Assembly (NCBI RefSeq): GCF_045446075.1
Contig: NZ_JBJJBQ010000011.1
Location: 1 to 64,000, forward strand
DNA length: 64,000 bases
Reading direction: 5' to 3'
Source of the DNA: Flavisericum labens
GTDB lineage: Bacteria; Bacteroidota; Bacteroidia; Flavobacteriales; Flavobacteriaceae
Each line of letters opens with the position of its first letter. Position 1 is the first letter of the stretch. Under the pieces are notes generated by a model. It was not told where the DNA came from, searched no databases, and saw only the letters and a program-made list of their open reading frames with translations. Position numbers and translations under genes: made by a program. Shown piece after piece: positions 52,923 through 63,665 of this stretch.

Positions 52923-54416
52923 TTAGTAATCTGGATTTTGCTCAATAATACCGTTCCCTTCTAATATCACACTTGCGGGAATTGGAAAAAGAATATGTTT
53001 TGAACTCGCACTAGTTGCTCCTCTCTCTATAGCTTTTTCAATAAATTTTCCGTGGCGTATTAAGTCCTGTCTTCTATGACCTTCACAAAATAGCTCCCTA
53101 CCCCTTTCATCTAGGATGGCTTCTCTAAATTCGTCTTGCGTCAATCCACTCCATTGCGAAACTCCTGCTCTATCTCGTACTTGATTTACATATTGATAGG
53201 CATCTGATGGTCCTCTTTGTTCATTAATGGCTTCTGCCACTGATAGAAGTACATCTGCATATCTATAGATAACCCAATCTATTGCGTAATCAGGACCATT
53301 ACCTTCAATGCTGGTATATTTTAGGGGAATAGCACCTCTTAAACCATTATCTCTATCAACTAGATCACCTCCACTGTTTGTATATTCTGAAATAATAGTT
53401 TTTGTCCTAAGGTCTCCATTCTCAAATTTATCATAAAACTCCCATGGCATTGAAAAACCATACCATCCTCCTCCGCGTTCGATTAATCTGTCCCCGGCAA
53501 AACCTCTTGCATAACCTCCCGGAAACAAATGTTGCATATACCAATTAGGTACAGCATCGTTGCTCACTATTGCATATATAAGTTCATTATTACCTGAAGT
53601 TATGAATGTATCCTCATAATTTAGGTTTAATGAATAAAGACCTGAATTAATTATAGCCTTGCCTGTGGATTCCGCATTAATCCAATCTTTTTTATGCATA
53701 TAAAGTTTTAAAAGTATTGTTCTTGCTAAACCTTTAGAAACCCTGCCCCAATCCGATGTACCATTATATTTCTCTGGCAACTCTTCAGTATTAATAGCAT
53801 CCAACAAATCTTGCTCTATGACGCCAGTATATGCTTCATCTGACCATCTTGGAATGATTTCTGTATCACTTAAAGTCTCAGGATCAATCTTTGCATTTAC
53901 AGGCCCAAAAAAGTCATATAAAATATACATTAACCATGCTCTTAATGTTTTTGCTTCAGCTAAATATCTGTTTTTTATTAATTCATTCACTGATGAATTT
54001 TCAATCCTATTAATAATATCGGTAGCTCTTGCAACATATCTAATTTTAGAGTAGGTTGATGCTCCTGTACCCGAAAATGTAGCTGGTCCCCATGTAAAGT
54101 TTAATATATTAGCATCCCAATCATTCCAAAGAGCGTCTGTTGTAAGCTCACTTCGCATAACATAGGTCCTATTGTTTGCATTGTATAGATTTGCATAATA
54201 TATACCATCTCCTGGATCGTTTCCTCCCCAATCTGTTGAAAATGCACTATATAATGCTACCAATGCGGCATTAAAATCTTTTTCCGTTTTGAAGAAATTT
54301 TCAGAGGTTAAATCACTAAATACTTTAGACTCCAATTCATCTTCACAGCCTACATTTACAATGAAAACTGAAAATAAAGCCATTAAAATTAATCTGTTTT
54401 TAAGTTTACTTTTCAT
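52923..54416 (-). CDS. SusD/RagB-like glycan-binding lipoprotein (second pair)
   Basis: The frame opens at 54449; the Met at 54416 gives a normal lipoprotein signal (MKSKLKNRLILMALF, lipobox NVGC) and removes overlap with susC, leaving 497 aa. Marks are FNAALVALYSAFS, AKTLRAWLMYILYDFFGPV, YRYADVLLSVAEAINEQ and ERGRELFCEGHRRQDLIRHG. It captures the oligosaccharide for the SusC partner and is transcribed with the GH53-SusE/F gene 15 bp downstream. Confidence 0.93.
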   Translation of the reverse strand: MKSKLKNRLILMALFSVFIVNVGCEDELESKVFSDLTSENFFKTEKDFNAALVALYSAFSTDWGGNDPGDGIYYANLYNANNRTYVMRSELTTDALWNDWDANILNFTWGPATFSGTGASTYSKIRYVARATDIINRIENSSVNELIKNRYLAEAKTLRAWLMYILYDFFGPVNAKIDPETLSDTEIIPRWSDEAYTGVIEQDLLDAINTEELPEKYNGTSDWGRVSKGLARTILLKLYMHKKDWINAESTGKAIINSGLYSLNLNYEDTFITSGNNELIYAIVSNDAVPNWYMQHLFPGGYARGFAGDRLIERGGGWYGFSMPWEFYDKFENGDLRTKTIISEYTNSGGDLVDRDNGLRGAIPLKYTSIEGNGPDYAIDWVIYRYADVLLSVAEAINEQRGPSDAYQYVNQVRDRAGVSQWSGLTQDEFREAILDERGRELFCEGHRRQDLIRHGKFIEKAIERGATSASSKHILFPIPASVILEGNGIIEQNPDY

Positions 54417-54432
54417 ATCATTTATTTTTTTG

Positions 54433-57400
54433 TTAAAATTGAATATCAACTCCTAAAGTTGATGATAAAGCTTGAGGAAAAGGGTTTGTTGTACTCATTT
54501 CTGGGTCAAACCCATCGTAGTCAGTGAACAGTGCTACATTTTGTAAATCCACAAAAAACCTCAACTTATTAAATGGTAATTTAGATCCGTCTGCTATTGG
54601 CAAATTATATGCAAGGTTAATATTCTTAATTCTGAGGAAACTAGTTTTTTCTAATAAGAAATCTGTATTACCCGCAGGATTATTTCCGCTGTAAGGATTA
54701 GACGCAATTCCTGGTAAAAACCCGTTAGGATTATCAAAAGACCATATATCCTTAATACTTGTTAGGGTATTTGAAGGTGTGGAGTTTGATATTCTAAAAC
54801 GGTCTGGATAAAATCCAAAACCTCTGGGTGCACCTGCATTACCATAGGCAAATGCCGTTAAGGTGAAGTTTTTGTATCTAAAGTTAGTACCAAACCCAAA
54901 ATTAACCCTTGGTCCCCAAGTACCTAATTTTACAACATCTTTTATATCTAAAACACCATCATCATTTTGATCTACAAACCTAACATTACCTGGAAATGCT
55001 CCAGCCATATAGTTAGGAACTTCTTCTAAAGATTTGATAATACCATCTGTTTCCCAACCGTAAAAGTCCCCAAGCTGATCATTCTCACCTACATATTCAG
55101 GAAGTGTTACATTAGGGTTACGCTCAACCCATTCTGACCTACTAGTAGAGAAAGTGAAATTAGTACTCCATTCAAAATTATTGGTAAGAACATTAGTCGT
55201 ATTCAATGCAACATCAATACCTCTTGCTCTAGTTGACCCTACATTTGTTACGACTCTCCCTACTGCATTATTAGATGGTAACGGATCAAAGTCTATTAGG
55301 TCTTTAGCCTTTTTCTCATATAGCTCTATAGTCCCATTTACTCTATCATTAAAAAATCCAAAATCAATACCTATATCTATACTGCTGTTTGTTTCCCATT
55401 TAAAGTCTGGGTTAGCTACTTGAGAAAGTACAACTCCTGGCTGCACAGTATTTCCAAATGTAAATTCTCCATTAATACTATATAATTGAAATGCATTATT
55501 TGCTAAAACCACATTTCCCACTTCACCATAACCTACTCTAATTTTTAAATTTGATACTTTAGAGTTTTCTAAAAATGGTTCTTCGCTAATTCTCCATGCT
55601 GCAGATATTCCTGGAAAAACGCCCCATTTATTGTTATTGGCAAAGTTACTTGCACCATCGCGTCTTACAACACCATTAATAATATATTTACCATTTATGG
55701 TGTAATTAACTCTCGCAAACTGTGAAAGCCTAGTTGTTTCAAATCTAAACGAGTTTTGTTTATTACGAAGTAACTGATCTGCAATTCCAACGTTATCTGC
55801 ACCTAAAGCATCTGTAAAAAATCCGACCGCCTGAAGACTAAAACCGTCACCTAATGTTTTATATACCCCTGCTCCTAATACAGCAGAAAGTGAACTTTTC
55901 TCGAAGCTTTTTGAATAAGAAAAGTATGCCTCCCCAGTATAAGCATCATTTCTATTAGTTGCTAATTGAGCGACACCTTCAGGCAATTGTGCATTTTCCA
56001 CAATTGACGGCATAAAAAACCTTCTAGTAGAGGTTGTTCTATCCATACTTCCAACCATTGAAAGCGATAGATCATCAAATAAAGTAATATCAAGTTTAGG
56101 TGTTATTGAAAACCTATTAGTTCTTAATTTATCCTCTATTTCAAAAAAAGCAAATGGATTTGTTATCAAATTATTGTATGTCCTTGAATAACTTCCATCC
56201 GGTTCTCTTGGAGTGATATTAGGCGCAAAAGCATATGCAGCTTGTAGCATGTTATATTTTTCACTTCCTCCTGAATTTGCACCAGTTGATGCATTATTAC
56301 TATTAATTTGGCTTAAATTTGTTTTGACATTCAGATTAAATCTTTCTCCTAATTTTTGTGTAATATTAAATCTCGCCGTATATCTCTGAAAATCAGAATT
56401 CTTTAATATGGCATCATTATCGTAATAGTTGAATGAAGAAAAAATCTTGGTGTTTTCATTTCCACTATTAATTGAAAGATTATGTTCTTGAATAAAACCA
56501 GTTCTAATTAAACTATTAACATAATCCGTTCCAGAACCTGCATTATTGATATCGTTTTGAGTAAAAAATGGTGTAAATCCATCAACAGGAGCATTCTGAG
56601 CACCATAAGGAGCATATTTATTATCAAAAAGATATCTATCAAAAGCCAATCTGTTGTGCTGTCTCATAAAATCTTCAGCATCTAAAAATTGTAAATAGTC
56701 CTTGGGGCTTTGAACACTAGTCGAAACTCTATAGTCTACTGTGGTTTTTCCTGCTTTTCCTTTTTTAGTTGTTATAAATATAACTCCATTTGCAGCTGCT
56801 GAACCATAAATTGCAGTTGTACTTGCATCTTTAATAACATCTACTGATTCAATATCTGCAGGATTTATTGTTGATAATGGGCTTCTGTCCACACCCCCAA
56901 AAAAACCTAAATCAGATGAATCTAGTCCTGGCTCAGGAGAATTATTTATTATTGGAACGCCATCTACAACATAAAGCGGTTCTCCACTTCCTCTGGGTGA
57001 AATATCTGCTCTTATATTTGCACTTACCCTAGCACCTGGCTGGGCTGTACTCAGACCCAAATTTAATCCAGCAACTCGGCCTTGCAACATTTGGTCTACT
57101 GAAGTATTAGCAACCTGCTGAATATCTGCAACTTTAATATTAGCTACAGAACCAGTTGTCTCTTTTATATTTGATGTCCCATAACCAATTACAACAACTT
57201 CATCAAGTTGAGATACATCCTCCTCTAGAGAGATAGTTATGGTATTACTATTATTTACTATAACTTCCTGAGATTTAAAACCTAAATAAGAAGCTTGAAG
57301 TACGTCTCCAATGCTAGCATTAATAGTGAATTTGCCATCAAAGTCTGATTGAGTTCCATTCGTAGTTCCTTTAACAATAATATTGACACCTGGAATAGGT

Positions 57401-57543
57401 TGATTGGTTTTTGAATCATATACCTGACCATTAATTTCTAAAGCTTGTCCATAAAAAAATACTGGCGATAAAAAAATAATAGCAAATAATAGGTATCTAA
57501 AAGTAAATACCCTTGTAAAATTTTTACATTGATTTTTCTTCAT
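54433..57543 (-). CDS. SusC-like TonB-dependent receptor (second pair)
   Basis: 1036 aa. A signal sequence (to about residue 33, FFYGQ) is followed by a carboxypeptidase-regulatory-like domain (about 35-110, VYDSKTNQPIPGVNIIVKG), a TonB-box-like LDEVVVIGYG, a plug (QMLQGRVAGLNLGLS) and a barrel ending LGVDIQF. No STN domain is present, unlike the first SusC, which fits control by the adjacent HTCS instead of an anti-sigma factor. It imports galacto-oligosaccharides (inference from GH53 in the operon). Confidence 0.95.
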   Translation of the reverse strand: MKKNQCKNFTRVFTFRYLLFAIIFLSPVFFYGQALEINGQVYDSKTNQPIPGVNIIVKGTTNGTQSDFDGKFTINASIGDVLQASYLGFKSQEVIVNNSNTITISLEEDVSQLDEVVVIGYGTSNIKETTGSVANIKVADIQQVANTSVDQMLQGRVAGLNLGLSTAQPGARVSANIRADISPRGSGEPLYVVDGVPIINNSPEPGLDSSDLGFFGGVDRSPLSTINPADIESVDVIKDASTTAIYGSAAANGVIFITTKKGKAGKTTVDYRVSTSVQSPKDYLQFLDAEDFMRQHNRLAFDRYLFDNKYAPYGAQNAPVDGFTPFFTQNDINNAGSGTDYVNSLIRTGFIQEHNLSINSGNENTKIFSSFNYYDNDAILKNSDFQRYTARFNITQKLGERFNLNVKTNLSQINSNNASTGANSGGSEKYNMLQAAYAFAPNITPREPDGSYSRTYNNLITNPFAFFEIEDKLRTNRFSITPKLDITLFDDLSLSMVGSMDRTTSTRRFFMPSIVENAQLPEGVAQLATNRNDAYTGEAYFSYSKSFEKSSLSAVLGAGVYKTLGDGFSLQAVGFFTDALGADNVGIADQLLRNKQNSFRFETTRLSQFARVNYTINGKYIINGVVRRDGASNFANNNKWGVFPGISAAWRISEEPFLENSKVSNLKIRVGYGEVGNVVLANNAFQLYSINGEFTFGNTVQPGVVLSQVANPDFKWETNSSIDIGIDFGFFNDRVNGTIELYEKKAKDLIDFDPLPSNNAVGRVVTNVGSTRARGIDVALNTTNVLTNNFEWSTNFTFSTSRSEWVERNPNVTLPEYVGENDQLGDFYGWETDGIIKSLEEVPNYMAGAFPGNVRFVDQNDDGVLDIKDVVKLGTWGPRVNFGFGTNFRYKNFTLTAFAYGNAGAPRGFGFYPDRFRISNSTPSNTLTSIKDIWSFDNPNGFLPGIASNPYSGNNPAGNTDFLLEKTSFLRIKNINLAYNLPIADGSKLPFNKLRFFVDLQNVALFTDYDGFDPEMSTTNPFPQALSSTLGVDIQF

Positions 57544-57620
57544 TCTTAAAAAGTTTAGTTGTTTTAGATTAGTTTACCTAAATTCAGTTCTAGGTTAATG
57601 GCTAAATAACAAAACGGTAG

Positions 57621-57686
57621 TAAAATAAAAGGGGCACAAAGTCATTTTATTCAGGGGTAACTTTTCGTTTAACCCCTTTTATATTT
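57621..57686 (-). terminator. Nested inverted repeats between the HTCS gene and susC
   Basis: TAAAATAAAAGGGG (57621-57634) and CCCCTTTTATATTT (57673-57686) form a 13-of-14 inverted repeat. Inside, AGGGGTAAC (57653-57661) can instead pair with GTTTAACCCCT (57668-57678). The two pairings exclude each other. It could be the HTCS terminator, or a switch or operator upstream of susC. Confidence 0.5.
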
Positions 57687-57702
57687 GGCTTTCGTTAAGA
57701 TT

Positions 57703-60700
57703 CTACTTTGATTTCGATAGATAGTCAGATGGATTATTGCCAAATCGCTTTTTAAATAACTTACTAAAATATTTCCTATTAGAATACCCCACATGATAAC
57801 ATGCGTCTAAAACTGTAAAATCATGTTCTTCTATTAATTTCTTAGCAGTTTTTAATCTAAAATCTCTAACAAACTCTACATAAGTCATATTTGTTAAGCT
57901 TTTAATCTTCTTGTAAACCACAGAATGACTCATTCCTAACTCTCCACAAACAAAGTTCACATTCAAGTCTTTAGAACTTAAATTGTCATCAAGTATTTTA
58001 ATAAGCTTTAGCATAAAAGTTTCGTCAGACTTATTTAGCTTTAACTCACTCATAGGAATTAATTCCTTCTTCCAAAACTTTGCATGAAGTAACTCCCTGT
58101 TTTTCAGAATACTACTTATTCTAGTTTTAAGCAACAACTCATTAAATGGTTTAGTTATATATTCATCTGCTCCAACATCAAATCCTTCTATCTTGTGTGC
58201 AAAGGAGGCACGAGCCGTCAAAAGAAGGATTGGTATATGACTAGTCCTGATATTAGTTTTTAGTTCCTTTGTAAGAGCAATACCGTCCATAACCGGCATC
58301 ATAACATCACTAATTATTAAATCAAGAGGGTTATTGTATGCTAACTCTAAAGCTTCTTCTCCATTTAGTGCTTTAATAATATCATAATCTTCACTTAAAA
58401 TCTCAAAGATGTAATCAAGAATTTCAACATTGTCATCAACAACGAGTAATGTTGGTTTTATGGAATCCTCAACTTCTTTTTTATCTTTTGACAGCATTAG
58501 TTTTCCAGCTTTTGCAACCCTCAAAGGATTAATTTTTCCTTTATCATTTTCATCTTCAACAATTGAATTAGTATCAAAATGCGTCCTTCCTTTTTTTAAG
58601 GAAATTACAAACTCCGTACCTTCATTTTTCTTACTATTAACAATAATTTCTCCCCCATGAGATTTAACGATATCCTTAGAAATTGATAAACCCAAACCAA
58701 AACCATTTATATTATCATCGCTCTTGCTTTGATAAAAACGGTTAAAAATTTTGTCTAACTGGTTTTTGGCAATACCAATACCCTTATCCTTTATATGCAA
58801 TTGAATGACTTTCTCCATTTCGAATATTGAGAACTCAATTACTCCTTCTTTTTTGGAAAACTTAAAAGCATTTGATAATAAATTATAGAGTACTTTTTCT
58901 AATTGGTGTTTATCAAACCAAATTATTGCATTTTGAGAGTTAGTTTTAAATATAAAATCTATTTCCTTTTCTACTGCCATTTCTTTGAACGAAAGGTATA
59001 TTTCTTCACAAAACTCGACAAGGTTTTCTCTAATTAAATTAAGCTTAACTTTTTCATGTTCAAGTCTTCGATAATCAAGTAATTCATTAACCAAGGAAAC
59101 TAATTTATCTCCATTCTTTTTAATAGTATCAAATGGATTCTTTAAATCATTTGTGAATAAATCCTGTTTTTCTAACAATCTATTAATAGATCCCGATATT
59201 AAAGTAACTGGGGTTCTGATATCGTGTGATATGTTAGTGAAAAATTGCTGCTTTAAATCATATAATTCTATATCTTTTTCGTGAGTTAGTTTCTCTAGTT
59301 TCAAATTACTCTTTAAATTTTCCCAAGCAACGGTGTACTTTCTAAACAAATAAAGTATAAATAAAAACACTAAAATATAAACTAGAATTGCCCACCATTC
59401 CATCCAAAATGGTTTCAAAATTTCAATGTTAATTGAAGTGTAATCTTTACCCCAAGTACTACCAAGCTCCTTACTTTTAACTTTAAAAGTATATTCACCT
59501 GGAAACAAATTAGTATAAGTTACTGTTCTATCTGTACCTATTTCTCTCCATTCTTTATCAAATCCTTCCATTTGAATTGAGTATTCGCATCGATTAGAAA
59601 ATGGAAATTGCAATGCTGCAAACTCAAAAGTAAGTACGTTTAAATCGTGTTCGAGGGTAATATCTTTAGTAGAAGTTATGTTTTCATGAATGATTTCATT
59701 TGAACCAATGGATAGCTCTTCATTAAACAACTTGAAATTGGTAATTTTAACTTCTGGTTGAATATTCGTATTTGATATGTTATTTGGATCAAAACGTAAA
59801 ACACCATCTGATCTACCAAAATATAACAATCCATCGTCATCTTTAAAAACAGAATTAATACGATATGCTCCAGCAAGACTTGGAAAATTTGTAAAACGGT
59901 CTATGTCGTAATCAAATTTATATATCCCATTTTCAGTACTAAACCAAATGTTACCCATATCATCTTCAATAATGGCAACTTCTGATTGATCCTTAACAAC
60001 CTCATTATTTTTTATATCTTCGAATTTACCCGTGTCCAAATTAAACCGATTAATTTTCCCTTCAGAATCTCCTATCCAAACATTATTTTTTGAGTCTTTA
60101 TACAGGCTCAAAATATTATTACTATTTGTTGAAGTATTTGAATTCTTAATATTCTTTAGTTGTTTTGATTTTTTTGTGTTAGTATTAAAAAGGTTGACAC
60201 CTCCACCATAAGTTCCCAACCAAATTGTATCTCCAGTTTTAATCATAGCAACTATATTGTCACTACTTATTGAAGTACTATCGTTGATGTTTTCTCGAAA
60301 AGAAGCAAATTCGTCTTTAGCTCTGTCATAATAGTTTAGACCTCCTCCCCATGAAGCAATCCATAAATTATTATTCTCTTCAATTATATTACGCACATCA
60401 TTAAAGCTTATGGAATTTGTGTTTTCTTTATCGTGTTTGTAATTAGTAAATGTCTCTGTCTTAGGGTTAAATTTAATTATGCCGTTGGCATATGTTCCTA
60501 GCCATAGTATTTCTTCTTTATCTTGATATATACATTGAATATAGTCTCCACCAATATCTGTATTTAAACTTTTGTTGAATCGCTTAATAACATTTGTTTC
60601 TATATCAAAAACAGTTAGCCCCAATCCGTCTGAACCTAAATATAATTTGTTCTTATTCTTGTGGATTGATAATACTGGTGTAGGATTGAGCCCTTCAATA

Positions 60701-61779
60701 TCGTTTGATATTAATTCAAAATTATTTCTTTGTTCCAATATATTTACACCATTCCATGCTGTACCAATCCATATATTATCTTCTTCATCCTCAATAATAT
60801 TATAAACTGCGTTACTTGATAGAGATGAATATACCCCTGGTGTATGTCTAAAAACTTTAATTTTAGGATTCTGACTCTCAACATATTCAACCATTATCAC
60901 TCCATTTCCATCTGTTCCAATCCATAAATTACCTTGTTTATCTGTATGTAAAGAGCGAACAATTTTAATTTCATTTTTTAAGTTTAATGAGTTATTGAAA
61001 AACTTTGAAAATTTTTCAGTTTTTAAATCGAATTTCAATAAACCATTTCCACTAGTTCCAATAAGCAATGTATCTTCATTTAGCTTAGAAATAGTATGTA
61101 TAAAATCTTCAAAAATCTTGTCATCAGATTCAATATTCTTGAACCTTTTGTTTGAAATTGAAAATTTACTTAATCCCGATCCAAAAGTTCCAATCCATAA
61201 ATTTCCATCATCACTTTCGAATATACTAGTAACACTATTTTGATTTATGGAATAACCGTTTAGGCTCTGATTATATGGAATAAAAACTTTAGATGCCTCT
61301 ACAAATAAGCATAATCCATTTTCAGAACCTATCCATAAATTTTCATTTGAATCTTCAAAAAGTTTATATAACTGATTTGATGGAAGCGAAGTTGGATTAT
61401 TAACATCATTCTTATAAACAATAAAATCATCACTTAAGTGATCGTATAGGTTCAAACCTCCTCCTTGGGTTGCAACCCAAATCCTCCCTTTTTTGTCTAG
61501 TAATATATCACTAATATTATTTGATTCTAAGGAACTGTTATTGCTATTGTAAGTTTTGAATTCCTTTCCGTCATATCTGTTTAATCCATTACCTGTACCT
61601 ATCCATACAAAACCGTCCTTTTCTTTAATTATGCCTGTAATTCTATTACTAGAAAGACCATTGGACTGATCTATTCTTTTAAATATAGCTTGTGTTTGAC
61701 TTGCTATATTCTGAGTAGCAAATAAAAAAAATAGTGGTACAAATAATTTTTTTATCGATATTTTAATAATTGAATTCAT
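57703..61779 (-). CDS. Hybrid two-component system sensor/regulator (HTCS)
   Basis: 1358 aa in one chain. A signal sequence leads to a two-bladed set of reg_prop repeats (about 35-680, many LWIGTxxGGL units), a Y_Y_Y domain (about 720-790) and a membrane helix (about 795-813). A histidine kinase follows with SHDIRTP (H852), N box YNLLSNAFKF and GFGLGL, then a receiver with D1115-D1116 and acceptor D1158 (SDVMMPVMDG), and an AraC-type DNA-binding end (about 1255-1358, KYFSKLFKKRFGNNPSDYL). It senses periplasmic oligosaccharides and activates PUL genes; the adjacent susCD-GH53 operon is the likely target. Confidence 0.96.
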   Translation of the reverse strand: MNSIIKISIKKLFVPLFFLFATQNIASQTQAIFKRIDQSNGLSSNRITGIIKEKDGFVWIGTGNGLNRYDGKEFKTYNSNNSSLESNNISDILLDKKGRIWVATQGGGLNLYDHLSDDFIVYKNDVNNPTSLPSNQLYKLFEDSNENLWIGSENGLCLFVEASKVFIPYNQSLNGYSINQNSVTSIFESDDGNLWIGTFGSGLSKFSISNKRFKNIESDDKIFEDFIHTISKLNEDTLLIGTSGNGLLKFDLKTEKFSKFFNNSLNLKNEIKIVRSLHTDKQGNLWIGTDGNGVIMVEYVESQNPKIKVFRHTPGVYSSLSSNAVYNIIEDEEDNIWIGTAWNGVNILEQRNNFELISNDIEGLNPTPVLSIHKNKNKLYLGSDGLGLTVFDIETNVIKRFNKSLNTDIGGDYIQCIYQDKEEILWLGTYANGIIKFNPKTETFTNYKHDKENTNSISFNDVRNIIEENNNLWIASWGGGLNYYDRAKDEFASFRENINDSTSISSDNIVAMIKTGDTIWLGTYGGGVNLFNTNTKKSKQLKNIKNSNTSTNSNNILSLYKDSKNNVWIGDSEGKINRFNLDTGKFEDIKNNEVVKDQSEVAIIEDDMGNIWFSTENGIYKFDYDIDRFTNFPSLAGAYRINSVFKDDDGLLYFGRSDGVLRFDPNNISNTNIQPEVKITNFKLFNEELSIGSNEIIHENITSTKDITLEHDLNVLTFEFAALQFPFSNRCEYSIQMEGFDKEWREIGTDRTVTYTNLFPGEYTFKVKSKELGSTWGKDYTSINIEILKPFWMEWWAILVYILVFLFILYLFRKYTVAWENLKSNLKLEKLTHEKDIELYDLKQQFFTNISHDIRTPVTLISGSINRLLEKQDLFTNDLKNPFDTIKKNGDKLVSLVNELLDYRRLEHEKVKLNLIRENLVEFCEEIYLSFKEMAVEKEIDFIFKTNSQNAIIWFDKHQLEKVLYNLLSNAFKFSKKEGVIEFSIFEMEKVIQLHIKDKGIGIAKNQLDKIFNRFYQSKSDDNINGFGLGLSISKDIVKSHGGEIIVNSKKNEGTEFVISLKKGRTHFDTNSIVEDENDKGKINPLRVAKAGKLMLSKDKKEVEDSIKPTLLVVDDNVEILDYIFEILSEDYDIIKALNGEEALELAYNNPLDLIISDVMMPVMDGIALTKELKTNIRTSHIPILLLTARASFAHKIEGFDVGADEYITKPFNELLLKTRISSILKNRELLHAKFWKKELIPMSELKLNKSDETFMLKLIKILDDNLSSKDLNVNFVCGELGMSHSVVYKKIKSLTNMTYVEFVRDFRLKTAKKLIEEHDFTVLDACYHVGYSNRKYFSKLFKKRFGNNPSDYLSKSK

Positions 61780-62057
61780 TTTAACTTTTAAAGTTATATA
61801 TACTAACCTTATAACAGGTTAAAATATATTATAAAATATTTAAAATTTAATATTACTATTTCTTAAAAGAAATAAAGGGTTATAAATTCATCAATAAAAG
61901 TCGCTTAAATCCATTTATATTTGGACATCAAGAATCATCAATTTAGGTTAATGAACTAAATCTGAAATTCATATAATGTAAGTAAAGAAAGTTTAAATAT
62001 AATACTGTTTTAAATACTAATATTTATCGAGTCTATGAGAAGATGAAATGTTCATTT
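61780..62057. other. AT-rich gap at the right border of the catabolic cargo
   Basis: 278 bp between the HTCS start and the coupling-protein stop. It should contain the HTCS promoter on the minus strand, but I see no confident -7 box or hairpin. It is the junction between cargo and conjugation genes. Confidence 0.5.
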
Positions 62058-63641
62058 TCAATCAAATAAAGACTGTGCTTCTCGATGAATCCGCTTAAAA
62101 TTCCTTTTAAGGTCTTTCTTTGAATATTTTTTTGCTTTTGGTAGTTTCTTAGTAATATCCTGTAATTTGAACTGTACTCTTTGATCGTTACCATCAGCAA
62201 AACTTATAAACTCTCCAGGTTTTAGTTTAAAGAAAATGTCAGCTCGTACTTTTGAGACTTCCTTTTCTCCTTTGGTCACTCGTGTATCAAAATTCAGATT
62301 ATTCCCTTTGTTGATACTCGTGGTTTGCATTTTAATAAGCTCAAAAAATCGCTCATAGTATTTTGCAGTGTCTGGGTCATTCACTTTTCCGAAAAATTGG
62401 TAGGATAGATTGCTTAATATCGCTTTACTGACCTTATCTCCATACATGATATCATTTTGCACTTTATCCTGCATCACATAAATGGTTGCAATATTGTAGC
62501 TTCTGAGGGTGGCAGGAATACGCTGCATGTTCAGGAGTCTAATGGTAGACGCTTCTTCCATGAGTAAAAAAGAAGGCTTTCGGTGTCGTACGCTCATTTG
62601 TTTGGTAATAGTATGCATGACTGTTGCAATAAGTGGTGCATAGGCAGTCTCTAACTTAGGGTTATTTACCACTGAAATCACTCCTGCTTTTTCTTGCCCA
62701 TTAATATCCAGAGGTACTTCGTCTGCTGATAGCGTCATAAAAGCCTGTATGGAACTGATTTTTTTCAAGGCATTAGACAGAGTGCTTTTTACCCCTGCCG
62801 TTTGACGGTCAGAATCCTTACCACTGATAAAGGCATTCGCCATGCCTTTCGAGGTTAAATCGGATTCCAAAAGCGTAATCAGACTGTCAGTATCCAAATA
62901 TTGATAGATGGCAATTAAATGCGGTAGTGTGCAATACTCAGGGTGGTTGGTTTTGAGAATCCATATAAGTCCACCAATAATCCCTTCGGCAGCATCGGTA
63001 AAGAACTTGCCTGAAGTATTCGTTCCCGATTCCTTTTGTTCCAATAAGTTTTCCATCAGAACACGGGATACTTCATTGACACTCTCTTCATTTTCCATAT
63101 ACCTTACTGCAATAGGATTCACACGGTGGTAGATGGTATCAAATGAAATGATATAAAATGAAATGTCTTGGGCTTTAAAAAGTGGATAGGCCATTTCAGT
63201 GATTTCAAAATCCTTATAATCATGAATCACTCCTGAAAAACCCTGTTTGCTAAAATGCTGCATAAAATTATAAACCACACTTTCAGTTTTTCCGCTTCCA
63301 GCTGATCCGATAATGGAAGCGCCTCGTTTGATGTTCTGGATGACCAGCTTAGCCCTCTTTAGTTTGAAATGTACCTGATACATTTTTTCGGATGGTTGTG
63401 TACTCTCTCCTTCATGAAGAAAGACATACATCACTATATTGATAAGTAGCAACGGACATCCAACTATAAGGGCTGTATTGCTAAATAATGCTGGAGCAAT
63501 CAAAAAAAGGATTCCAAAACCACCAAGGAGCAATATTAAATTCAGCACAAAAGCATATATGGACAGTTTATAAAGCGCATAAAAAAGTGCAGATGCTGTG
63601 AATATAGTCAGTAAGATAATTGTGAGATTAAATGATTGCAT
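62058..63641 (-). CDS. mobC: Conjugal transfer coupling protein (VirD4/TraG-type ATPase)
   Basis: 527 aa. Three membrane helices occupy residues 5-75, then Walker A GSAGSGKTES (112-121). A HDYKDFE segment, IWILKTNHPEYCTLPHLIAI and SFLLMEEASTIRLLNMQRIP (Walker B region) follow. It brings the relaxase-DNA complex to the transfer channel. It lies 24 bp after the probable relaxase gene. The symbol follows the Bacteroides mob nomenclature and rests on function and position, not on a database match. Confidence 0.9.
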   Translation of the reverse strand: MQSFNLTIILLTIFTASALFYALYKLSIYAFVLNLILLLGGFGILFLIAPALFSNTALIVGCPLLLINIVMYVFLHEGESTQPSEKMYQVHFKLKRAKLVIQNIKRGASIIGSAGSGKTESVVYNFMQHFSKQGFSGVIHDYKDFEITEMAYPLFKAQDISFYIISFDTIYHRVNPIAVRYMENEESVNEVSRVLMENLLEQKESGTNTSGKFFTDAAEGIIGGLIWILKTNHPEYCTLPHLIAIYQYLDTDSLITLLESDLTSKGMANAFISGKDSDRQTAGVKSTLSNALKKISSIQAFMTLSADEVPLDINGQEKAGVISVVNNPKLETAYAPLIATVMHTITKQMSVRHRKPSFLLMEEASTIRLLNMQRIPATLRSYNIATIYVMQDKVQNDIMYGDKVSKAILSNLSYQFFGKVNDPDTAKYYERFFELIKMQTTSINKGNNLNFDTRVTKGEKEVSKVRADIFFKLKPGEFISFADGNDQRVQFKLQDITKKLPKAKKYSKKDLKRNFKRIHREAQSLFD

Positions 63642-63665
63642 GGTGTTTGTTTTTTTAATGATGAT

